In this document: in pieces, positions 55,576 through 64,000 of the stretch
How positions within the stretch are numbered: the stretch's first letter is position 1
How the letters are laid out: every line of letters begins with the position of its first letter
From: Candidatus Fredericiella danica
Lineage (GTDB): Bacteria; Chloroflexota; Anaerolineae; Caldilineales; Caldilineaceae
DNA: 64,000 nt
Direction of reading: 5' to 3'
NCBI GenBank assembly: GCA_016713335.1
Contig: JADJPH010000111.1
Span: 113,108 to 177,107, forward strand
The notes under the pieces: model-generated
Database searches by the model: none
What the model saw: only the letters and a program-made list of their open reading frames with translations
Told to the model about the DNA's origin: nothing
Made by a program: the position numbers and the translations under genes

Positions 55576-55840
55576 CTCCCGTCAGAGCACCATCCCGTCA
55601 GAGCACCATCCCGTCAGGGTGGTGAGCGCTGGGCCAAAGCCAAAACGGTGCGTCGCACGGTGCCAATGCTGGTGGCCAAACGCACAACCTATGCACCGTG
55701 CGTCGCACCTGGCGCCGCACAAAGGAACGTCCCCGGCAAGCGCCACACCGTTCGGGACCGATGGAGTGAACCTGGCGCATGCCGGGGACGGCTTTGGCTT
55801 TGGCAAGGCGAACCACTTACTCACGTGCGTGGCTCTGATT
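55576..55840 (+). repeat. Structured dispersed repeat, copy B, with leading palindromes
   Basis: A partial and a full 21-base palindrome (full unit 55604-55624) lead into the best-preserved copy. The outer inverted repeat is perfect: GCCAAAGCCAAA (55633-55644) and TTTGGCTTTGGC (55793-55804). Hairpin 1 arms are 55647-55663 and 55693-55709, with one mismatch. Hairpin 2 arms are 55729-55745 and 55773-55789, with one mismatch. The whole would fold as an outer stem enclosing two hairpins. It carries the intact IS target sequence GTCCCCGGCAAGCGCC (55729-55744). Confidence 0.87.
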
Positions 55841-55865
55841 GTAACGTCCCCCCGTCCCGCCGTCC

Positions 55866-56110
55866 GTCAGAGCACCATCCCGTCAGGGTGGTGATCGCTC
55901 GGCCAAAGCCAAAGCGGTGCGTCGCACGGTGCCAATGATGGTGGCCAAACGCACAACCTATGCACCGTGCGTCGCACCTGGCGCCGCACAAAGGAACGTC
56001 CCCGGCAAGCGCCACACCGTTCGGGACCGATTGAGTGGACGTGGCGCATGCCGAGGACGGCTTTGGCTTCGGCAATGCGAACCACTTACTCACGTGCGTG
56101 GCTCTGATTT
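55866..56110 (+). repeat. Structured dispersed repeat, copy C, with leading palindrome
   Basis: The palindrome at 55873-55893 leads into a copy that is about 95 percent identical to B by eye. The outer inverted repeat is 55902-55913 with 56062-56073 (one mismatch). It carries the same intact IS target GTCCCCGGCAAGCGCC near 55998-56013. The spacer after it (56111-56300) shares the CTCCGCG and GTTGATCTTTTC phrases found after copy A. From 56180 to 56550 no further gene is supported. Confidence 0.85.
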
Positions 56111-56550
56111 TACGTTCGTGGCGCTGATTGGCTCCTCCGCGATCTCCGCGCTCCCGCCGCTCCGCGTTGATCTTTTCCTTCCAACGCCAACTGCCACAAA
56201 GCACCTCGAGGGCCGCAGCGCACACTCCGACGGAACCGCGGCGGCAGGATCCCACTCCCACCACCCTCTGTCGTCCAATCTCCCGCAACAAACACTGCCT
56301 TCCACTGCCTCGGTTTGATTGGCTTGCCGGCCAATACCGCATGCGCCACCCATCCAGGGGTAGGATCACCCCATCTCACCCAACGTGCGCACCCCGGCCG
56401 CGCACCAAGGATACTCGGCTCCACCGTGGCACGATTGCTATTGGCGGGCAGCACCAATTCCGGAATTGGGACAGTCAGGCGCGCGCACTCTTCTCAAATT
56501 GGCCCCACAGCGCATTGGCGGCACTAGGTGCCCGGCATCAAGTCCGCGAC

Positions 56551-57596
56551 TCAGGCGGGCAATTGCGCATCATCGGCGGTCGGGGCGAGGCTGCCGTTCA
56601 GGAGCGCCGCAACCCGCTCAGCGATGACCGCGCGGGCTTCCGCAAGTTGCACCTCACCCGCGCATGCTTGGGTCGAAATACCACTGGCGCATCAATCGAG
56701 ACCAGATAACTATTCCAACGCTTATCCAACACATCCGCAGTGCGCTCTGGTTTGGCGCGCAACGGATCAGACCGCCGCCGCCATTTCATGCAGCACCGCA
56801 CTCATCAACGCCGGACGCAGGATCGGCGCCGGGTGATCACCGTCATCCACAGTCAAGCGCGCCGGCAAATTCGCCATCACCATCGCCTGCATGGCGAGAA
56901 CCGCAGCCGGACCAGCGATCAACACACCATAGACGTCGGCAAATACTTCTTCCCTCCCAGGCATTCAACCACTCCGGCCATTTCGTCGTTGCACTCGTGG
57001 CCTCGGCGGGCGCCGCCTGGGGTTCACCGGCATCGCTGCACCGGGCACTGCCGGTAGACATGGTGCCCAACTTCGTGCGCCAACTGCAAGCAGCCGCGGC
57101 AGTTCCACCAACGCAGTCAGATCAAAGCCGACCAGCGCCAGCGGGGCATACGGGATCAGCCGGATCGTGGTCGCCTTCTGAAAATAGGTCAGCACCGCCG
57201 TCTGCTCGACCAACCGGTGACGCACCGCCGGCGCCAATGCATCGGCGGCCAGCCGATCGGCCATTGCCAGGGTCTTCTGCATGGCGGGCGTTCCTACTTC
57301 CTTCTCACGCTGCCCGAGCACGCTCATGAAGACGTCGATATCGTACGCCACTTGATGGATCGTTGCTTCCCGCAGAAGCGCAGGTGGAAACTGCGGATCC
57401 GGCGTCAGGGGACCTTTCTCCGGCAAAGCCGCGCCCGATAAACTGGAACTGTTTGCGCAAAGACCGAAAGCAGGCGCAGCCCGGCCAGGCAGTGCGGCGC
57501 CGTGCATCACCGGCGCGTGCGCCAAGTTCTTCAGCCACGGCAATCAGACCCTCCCTGGGTCCACCCACATGTCCAGAGTCGATACTGGATTGGCAT
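56551..57596 (-). CDS. Putative zinc metallopeptidase (HEVGHH), heavily frameshifted
   Basis: Protein of about 340 residues, not recognised as a named family. The start is ATG at 57596 with AAAGGAG seven bases upstream. The readable order across frames is ALLREATIHQVAYDIDVFMSVLGQREKEVGTPAM, then VEQTAVLTYFQKATTIRLIPYAPLALVGFDLTALVE. Next comes QLAHEVGHHVYRQ (near 57060-57090), a clear HExxH zinc motif, then EVFADVYGVLIAGPAAVLAMQAMV (near 56900-56950), whose glutamate is a good third ligand. The end is near SLAPTADDAQLPA. There is no signal peptide or membrane segment. At least four frameshifts occur in 1 kb. It is likely a cytoplasmic gluzincin-like protein; function is unknown. Confidence 0.55.
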
Positions 57597-57610
57597 CGAT
57601 GTTCTCCTTT

Positions 57611-58874
57611 GCTGACAGAAATCTGGATTCATGCATCTGTATGATAGCTCATTTAGCCCAAATTTGTCGCACGCCTCGCGGATCACATCACAAACATACT
57701 CGATTTCGTCGAGTTGCAGCGATGACGCTGACGGCAAATAAAATCCCCGGCGACGAGATCTTCCGCAACAGGGTACCGTTCCCGCGGAACTGGTCAAAGT
57801 ACACCGGCTGGCAATGCATCGGGAAATGAAAAGTGCGCGTCCGATACCATTGTCGGCCAACACCGCCGCAACGCATCACGGTTCATCCCATACCCTGTTC
57901 ATCAACCAGAATGCCGTACATCCAATAGGCATTCTTCGCCATGACACCTCGCGGCGTGGTGATCCCCGAATCCCCAGCCGCCGGTTGTACTCAGGGCATT
58001 GCGCCGGCGCGCCACAAAACCATCAGTTGCTCCACCTGCGCCAGACCAACCGCAGCCTGCGGTTGGTCATCCGATAATTGAAGCCGATGTACTTATGCCA
58101 GAAATGGCGCTCGTGGCTGAAGGCATGATCGCGCAAGTTCCAGGCAAGGTGTGCAATTTCCCGATTGTTGGTCGTGACCATGCCGCCTTCGCCGGTCGTG
58201 ATGATCTTGTTCGCGTAAAAACTGAAGCCTGCGGCATCGCCGAGTCCACCCGTACGGCGCCCCGATACTCTGCCCCATGTGATTCGGCCGCATCCTCAAT
58301 GACCAGGATGCCATGCTTTTCTGCCAACGCACGCAGCGGATCCATATCCACAGGATGCCCGTAGATATGGACAGGCACGATCGCCCTGGTGCGCGGGGTG
58401 ATTTTCGCCGCAATCTGGTCGATGTCCATCTGCCAGTATTCAGGCTCCATATCCACCAGGACGGGCCGCGCCACAGTAGGTGACCGCATTGGCGGTGGCG
58501 ATCATGGTGAACGTCGGGATGATGACTTCGTCATCCGGCTCCAGCCCGAGCGTCGCCATCGCCAAATGCATGGCCACGGTGCCGTTCGCACACGCAATCC
58601 CATACTGGGCGCCGCAGAATTCCGCAAACTGTGCCTCAAAATCACGAATATATTTCCCCGCCGACGAAATCCAATTGGTCTCAATCGCCTGCTGGACATA
58701 TTTAAGTTCGTTGCCACCCAGCGTCGGTTCACACACAGGAATGATGGACCGCCGGGTTGGGCGTCCAAACTCAGGAATTGCCTTATACCGGACTTTGACC
58801 TCTGGGTCGGTAGCCGGAATAATGGCGGCCAGATCGCCCATTTCTTCCAGCGTGAGTTCACGTGGCTTAATCAT
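57611..58874 (-). CDS. DegT/DnrJ/EryC1/StrS aminotransferase, frameshifted
   Basis: PLP-dependent sugar aminotransferase of about 400 residues. The start is ATG at 58874 (MIKPRELTLEEMGDLAAIIPATDPEVK), followed by IIPVCEPTLGGNELKYVQQAIETNWISSAGKYIRDFEAQFAEFCGAQYGIACANGTVAMHLAM, LEPDDEVIIPTFTMIATANAV and VDMDPLRALAEKHGILVIEDAAESHGAEYRG. The PLP lysine is in GFSFYANKIITTGEGGMVTTN (near 58200), then FNYRMTN. The C-terminal FYLPSASSLQLDEIEYVCDVIREA (near 57660-57730) is the usual ending. Frames change near 58470, 58250, 58060 and several times after 57900. The N-terminal 25-residue extension is longer than usual. The product makes amino sugars for surface glycans, in keeping with its neighbours. 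Confidence 0.8.
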
Positions 58875-59015
58875 ACTACAATGGTTTCCTTTAACCGTTA
58901 CGCTTCGCTCTTAAAATTCTAACAAAAAAACGGTGCTTTTCCACCCAATCTTTCCTTCCTTGCTCTGTTTACCTTTGCGTCTTGGCGTCTTGGCGGGAGT
59001 GGATTCCCCCTGTTC

Positions 59016-59764
59016 CTATCTCCCCATCCTCACCGCCAGCACCGCACGTACGCAGTTCCGCCCCTTGCCCAAATAGTCCCAAAGATCAATCCCGGTCTTG
59101 CTTTCCCCGGCCCGTGCGCGCACGCACCGGTATGGGACCTCCGCACCCTGTACCCCTGGCGTTGCGCACGCCCCAGCAGGTCGATGCAATACTCCCCATA
59201 GTCTCCACGCAGTCGGAGACGCTGCAATACTTCAGTACGTGCGGCGATGAAACCGCTGGTGTGAATCTCACCCCAGCCAAGGAGCAGCACTGGCAAAGCC
59301 GTTGATCACCAGCTGAGCGCGCGCCATCGCACCATGTGCCACATCAGCGCCGCCGCGCACCCACCGAACCCACACTCACATCTGCGCGGTCCAGGTCCCC
59401 GCACCAACCGCGGCACGTAGCTAGCGGCATCGACAAGTCACAATCCATCCAGGTCACGATATCAGCGCCAAATGTATAAATCGCCAGATCGATGCCATGC
59501 TGAATCGCCGACGCGTCAAACCGCGCGCTGGTGCGGCGAGCGTGGACGACGCACAATTTCACCGCCATTGTTGAAGTACGCTTTGCGCCATCTCGTCAAC
59601 GATCGCCCCGGTGCCGTCAGGGAATTGTCGCCTACCACGGAAATCACGAGGTGACGGGTGATCGCATGGTCCAACACGCCCTCAATCAGCGGGCCGATAT
59701 TGTCACGCTCGTTGTAGGTTGGGAGCACCGTACTGACCAGCAGGTTCCGACTCTCTCTGTTCAT
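59016..59764 (-). CDS. Family 2 glycosyltransferase (polyprenol-phosphate sugar synthase-like), frameshifted
   Basis: Membrane-associated glycosyltransferase of about 250 residues. It starts at ATG 59764 (MNRESRNLLVSTVLPTYNERDNIGPLIEGVLD), the GT2 opening of dolichol-phosphate-mannose-synthase-like enzymes, and has VVGDNS, the region of the DD motif. Further on come AIQHGIDLAIYTFGADIVTWMDCDLSMP (DxDxS/QH sugar-nucleotide site), GEIHTSGFIAARTEVLQRLRLRGDYGEYCIDLLGRAQRQGYRV, and RNYVRAVLAVRMGR at the end. Three or more frameshifts fall inside. No C-terminal membrane helices are visible. It probably charges polyprenyl phosphate or a glycan chain. It starts 57 bases after the methyltransferase gene. 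Confidence 0.7.
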
Positions 59765-59821
59765 GGCAAGCTCATCTACTTGGTCTTGCCGCCGCGATTC
59801 GCAGGGGGTGGCATTGGCGTA

Positions 59822-60627
59822 TCACCGGCGTCTGGCAACGACGCATAAAGGCTCAGCCCGGCAGGTAAATTGCGCCGCTGCCTTGGCGCGCGGCGCTCCA
59901 GCCCAATCTGCTTCCCGCAGCGCCGAGTTTGTCAGCGTTGCCCCGTATAGACCTGGCGCCAGGTCCATGACACCCCACCGCTGCAGAAGACGCACCAGCA
60001 TCACCGGCAGTCCAAGCAATCCATTGGCATAGGTGGTGCGCTCGATTTCGAAACCATGTTGGCCCAGCAACGTCACAAGTTCACGGCGCCCGTAGCGCCG
60101 TGCAGTGTTGAACGCAACGTCGTGCGGGCCTTCAAGCCACGGGTACGCGCTGACCCGGATCAACAACCGCGCCGTGAGCCAACACCCGGTGCAGTTCCGT
60201 CAAAGCAAGAACAGGATCCACGCCAATCGATCGAGTACATCCAGTGCAACGGCCGCCAGAACCGTTCGGCAGTGACTGGCAGCCGCTGCACATCTGCTTG
60301 CGCCAACGACAGACCGGCATCCAACCGCTTTCGCGATAGTCCGACCCGCTTCCCGCTGCACATCAACGGCAAACACCTGGATGCCTGCCGCCTCGTTGCA
60401 GTTCGGCGGCAAAAGGCGCCCCCCACAGCCCACTTCAAGCACGCGTAGCCGTTAAGTGCTCCGAAGCGTGCGAGTAGCGAACCCGTGATCGCCCGCATCC
60501 CTACATTCCAGCGCCGTTGGTCCGAACGATACAGCACCGGGGAGAAACGCGCCCGCACTACGCACGATCTCCCCGAGCTGGATTGCAGCACCGTCGCCGG
60601 GCAAATGCGGAACATCCGGCCGGGCAC
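59822..60627 (-). CDS. Class I SAM-dependent methyltransferase, frameshifted
   Basis: Reads across three frames as a methyltransferase: WNVGMRAITGSLLARFGALNG, the SAM motif LEVGCGGRLLPP (near 60405-60440), AGIQVFAVDVQ (motif II acid), SLAQADVQRLPVTAERF, then DPVLALTELHRVLAHG (near 60185-60225). The C-terminal segment is WLEGPHDVAFNTARRYGRRELVTLLGQHGFEIERTTYANGLLGLPVMLVRLLQRWG (60140-59960), typical of methyltransferase type-11 proteins of glycan clusters. The start is not resolved. The order methyltransferase, GT2, aminotransferase suggests one glycan operon. Confidence 0.65.
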
Positions 60628-60640
60628 ATCCGACTTCGAT

Positions 60641-62160
60641 TTGGTACACGTCCGGCGCGCAAATCAGGTGGCAGCACCATCTCCACTTATTCGTCAAGCA
60701 CCCGCCACCCTGGGCGCCAACGTGGTCACCGACTGCCCCCCCCGCCGGGCGGGCCATCACCCCAGCAACCTGTACAAAGTCGCCGTTTGTACCCGCGCAT
60801 GAGGATGGTGTGCAGGACCGTCCAGTGCCGTAGGCCGCCATCCATGCCAGTGCAATCGTGCAGATAGAGCACCTTGCCGGCCCCAGTGGTGGCCTTGGAG
60901 GTCACCAGCCGGTAAGCCAATGCTGTCGCTCAATGCCACGTGACTGCGTGCTGCGGCGGACGCCCTGGACTCGCCGGGCGGACGGGTGTAGAAATTTGCG
61001 GCCTACGGCACCCTTCGCCATCCAAAATCGTCCTCGGAGATCGTGGCGTGCGGGGGACCTCTGGTGGGACAGGAGCGTGGGATCCTCATCCCCGATCACA
61101 GATGTAGGTTTCAAACCGCCGTCGCACCCTCATTGCACCGGGAACACCTGCCGTCAAAACTGACTTAGGCGCATGGGTATGCGCCGCACCGTCCAGGCAC
61201 ATGCAAGTGCCAGATAATCCCGGCAATGCGGGGTCACGTAGATCACTTCGCTTTCGGCGCGCCGGGCTCACGGCCAATTGCCATAAACCGGCGTCAATGC
61301 GTGAAACAGGTCGGGCAGCGCTGCCCAGCGGTAGAACAATTCATAAGCGGGATTGAGCGTGGGCTCCGGCATGATCAGGATCACACCCACCGCTACACCC
61401 ACTGGAAACCCGGATTCTGCCCGTTCCCGCCGCCCCCGCACAAGCCGATCCATCCTAACGGCCGCCAGAAGCGCAACTGGCGCCGCGGCGCCTGGAATGC
61501 GATGGAAGTGCGGCGCATGCTCCGTGAACACCCGCAGCGGCAACCCAACCAGCCCAATCCACAGAATGCCGTAGGCAGGATTGACGATGCGAAGCAGCAG
61601 CAACGATTGCACCGGCAAGGAACGGTGCGGACTTCCCACCAGAGGAGAGCCGCTTCCCCGGCAGGTTGCGACGCGGATCCCGCGAGGTCGCCCGTCCCCG
61701 GCAAGGAGAAACATAAAACGCACTGGCCAACGCGCATTGTGGAACGGATCACCGGTCACCGTACGCCGGTCACGGCAATTGTGACGGGCGCAAGAGCGCC
61801 ACTGGGGTTCTGTACAAAAAAGAGGAGGAGCGGCGTGACAAGTGGCAACGCCAAAACCGGCGGCGATGGCAGAACCTGTGAGTTGGCGACGCCGGACCGC
61901 GGCCGTCATCTCACCTGGATGGGTGCTGGCGCCACCACAACACTGAACGCATAACCAGCACCGTCTAACCCGTGGGATGATCCATGCGCCCTGGTATGTG
62001 CACACCGCTGCCGCCAGTAGCAGCCCACGTCTCTGTGGGCCCACCAGGCGCCGGGGCGCCAGCCGCAGATAAAGCCAGGTAGCGGCGGCCCACAATAGCC
62101 CGGCACAATCACCGGTTCAATGCCCATTCGGCTGAAGTGAACAGCATATCTGCTTACGCT
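60641..62160 (-). other. Frame-broken coding block, probably membrane protein(s) of a glycan locus
   Basis: No single reading frame is reliable. On the minus strand between 62100 and 61270 hydrophobic, membrane-like stretches are readable (WAAATWLYLRLAPRRLV, LLLAAAVCTYQGAWIIP, IVNPAYGILWIGLVGLPL, FPVGVAVGVILIMPEPTLNPAYELFYRW), compatible with a glycosyltransferase-39-like or other multi-pass protein. Between 61250 and 60640 only short fragments such as LYLHDCTGMDGGLRHWTVLHTILM are readable. No family is named. Confidence 0.3.
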
Positions 62161-63738
62161 GATAAGTGGTAAACACCCGCAACAAAGAAGGGAGCAACGA
62201 GGGTCAACCGCTTTGGGATCGAATAAGGAAGCGAAGTTCTTCATCGCCAGGGGAGCAGAACACCGGCGACGCAGGCACGCCAGAACCGCGACCGTCGGTA
62301 CGCATGGCGAGCGTGGCCCGCTTCACCACCAAAGAAAGACAAAGAAAAGAACCAAAGGTGATGGCGTTGGCATAAGGCGTTGAAGCGGGGAACGCCAAGG
62401 ATTAATCAGGGGGAAACAGGGCGGTAGGCAGGGTCGGTCGGGGATCCGCCAGGCCTCAAGACCTTTAAAAGATTCGACCGGGTGGAAGCCAATTGGCAGC
62501 GCCGGCAGTTGCCGAAACGAAAGAAGATGGCGGTAGGAGAATGCCCAGTAACACAAAAGCACGCACCTGCGGCGGTGAGTGCTGGACTGTTGCGCGCGCA
62601 ATCCACCGATCTGAGAGCCAGGTCAGACGCAACAAAAACGGAGGGCAGCTTTTTTGCCATCCGTTTTCTTTGAACCTGGTCGACGCCGCGCCGGCGCACT
62701 CCACCTGCTGCTCTGCCGCCCGCGCCGGACGGAAGTCGAGGAATATTCCGGCCCCACTGGCGGAAACGCGCCCGGACCGGCGTGGATACCCGGCCCTTTC
62801 GCTGGGCGCCCCCATGGTGCGGCGCAACCGCCAGCCGCCCATCCGATACCTGGCTGCTCAAGCGCCGCATGCTCACGGGCAACGCCACAATACAGCGTCA
62901 AATCAATCACACTGTTTTGACTACCAGGGCTACTTTTCGCATTGCCGTCCCGCATGGAAGTCCCGTCTGCCAACGACCGTCGATGATGCCCCGCCAGACT
63001 CATAGCACTTGCCGCATCGGCGCTAACTCGATCGAAGGCACGCCACACCCCCACGCTCGCGGTCCTGACGCTTTGGCGTCACCACTCTCATTCCAATCTG
63101 TGAAACTGCCAGAGAACCAAAAATAAGGTCCGCCCACACAGGACGGGGTTCAAAGAACCACCCGGATGCCAGCTGGCTGATTATTGGGAACTTTGCCAGA
63201 TCGGCCAATTTTCTTTCTCCTGTAAGAATCGTCTGCCGCCGACGAACCTTCAAAGCCAGCACGCAGGAGGGCGAGTCAGTTTGGACGAAAGCTCTCGAAG
63301 CCTGTTGATAAGCTCATCTAAGCCACGGTTTGCGTAAGCCTTCCTGATGATACCAGAATAAGAACTTCAACGCCCCACAATGGACAATCAGCGAGCGTTC
63401 CACTTCTCGGGCATCGTTAAAATCAGATTCAAAGCCGAGGCAAATCAGGCCAAAGCAGGAAGTATACTAGACAATTTGCACAATTAAGCCCAGTCTCACG
63501 GTCAAAACGGTTTGCTTACGCTTTCCATCTACATAACACATTTCATAACAAATGAAAATGAGGACATCACGTTAGGATGGGACAAAAGTGATAGGGGTCT
63601 GAAACTCGCGCGTAGACGCCAGAGGCCTGAATTTTTTTTTACTCGCGCGGCGATATCACCACTACGGTTACCTGGAAATCGCAAATAGACTCCTGGTGAA
63701 ATTACAACAGCTTAAGCCACAGGCACACCACCCCACGA
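62161..63738. other. Unresolved region
   Basis: No gene could be supported. The minus-strand piece 63023-63262 (FPIISQLASGWFFEPRPVWADLIFGSLAVSQIGMRVV) may be the start of a frameshifted membrane protein. The stretch 63300-63700 is less GC-rich and shows no coding signal; it includes a T9 run near 63632 and no clear terminator for the leuS end. Confidence 0.35.
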
Positions 63739-64000
63739 TCAGCCTACGACAATATTAACCAGGTTATCCAGGCAGCACAATCACCGGAAGTGGACCTGCT
63801 TGCCCGGCCATCCAGGGGTTGCATTTTCCAACGCCGGCGCCTGTTCCTCCAGCACGGTCGCGTATTTTACCCAGCACCACCGTCAACATGCTTGTCACCT
63901 TGCCGTTGACCTGGACGACAACGACTTCATCCTCCTGCGCCTTCTCCGAGATCAACCTCGGGCCAGCGCTTATGGTGCACACTGGACATGTTGCCTTCGA
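63739..64000 (-). CDS. leuS: Leucine-tRNA ligase, C-terminal end (partial, frameshifted)
   Basis: Only the last part is inside the window. In order on the minus strand: MSSVHHKRWPEVD in one frame, LISEKAQEDEVVVVQVNGKVTSMLTVV in the next, then LENAT, GKQV, VIVLPG and, after a one-base shift, LVNIVVG followed by TGA at 63739-63741. W-P-x-x-D, VQVNGKV and the VIVxPGxLVNIV ending are hallmarks of the LeuRS C-terminal anticodon-binding domain. The enzyme charges tRNA-Leu. It is an essential gene, so the breaks seen here (about three in 260 bases) must be sequence errors, unless another copy exists. Confidence 0.75.

Overview
The window looks like a chromosomal segment of a Chloroflexota bacterium, probably Anaerolineae in the wider sense (Caldilineales or Promineifilales-like). 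This rests on gene content: a SARP/NB-ARC/TPR regulator, a multi-PAS hybrid kinase, large oligopeptide ABC loci with several lipoprotein receptors, alpha-2-macroglobulin, SpoVS without other sporulation genes, LysM and lipoprotein genes with low-complexity linkers, and spacers filled with 7-8 bp tandem phrases. No marker was searched against a database. No tRNA, rRNA or CRISPR array was seen. Many conserved genes, including argG and leuS, carry single-base frameshifts, so most breaks are probably assembly errors. They are dense at both ends (1-5.4 kb and 56-64 kb) and rare between.

Layout. 1-3.05 kb: left-truncated hybrid histidine kinase (-). 3.2-5.4 kb: MFS transporter and DedA protein (+). 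5.4-6.5 kb: LacI-type repressor with promoter and operator. 6.5-7.1 kb: palindromic repeats. 7.2-10.5 kb: LysM protein and a lipoprotein ending in a degenerate NodB-like domain. 10.6-16.9 kb: S9 oligopeptidase, CNNM/CorC protein, ICMT-like methyltransferase, YhhN protein and a CocE-type hydrolase (+). 17.3-30 kb: alpha-2-macroglobulin, double-cyclophilin lipoprotein, WecA/MraY-type transferase and O-antigen-ligase/TPR protein (-). 30.3-31.7 kb: Mut7-C protein and NUDIX hydrolase. 31.7-46.2 kb: two complete Opp/Dpp-type ABC importers with three receptors, one circularly permuted. 46.6-49.1 kb: argG, spoVS and a small cupredoxin-like protein. 49.3-52.1 kb: SARP regulator. 52.1-56.1 kb: repeats, an IS110 element and an Rpn-like nuclease gene. 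56.5-62 kb: frameshifted metallopeptidase, aminotransferase, glycosyltransferase and methyltransferase genes. 63.7-64 kb: 3' end of leuS.

The most interesting system is at 52.5-56.1 kb. A dispersed repeat of about 215 bp, with an outer inverted repeat and two internal hairpins, occurs as copies at 6.8, 55.6 and 55.9 kb. A further copy is split in two by an IS110 element (52682-54402). The 5' noncoding end of that element contains a readable bridge RNA: two internal loops, each capped by a small hairpin. One loop matches the two flanks of the insertion site inside the repeat, and the other matches the two ends of the element itself. The guides therefore explain why the element sits where it does, and predict that its targets are the repeat copies. 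An Rpn/PD-(D/E)XK-type gene lies between the right half of the split copy and two intact copies.
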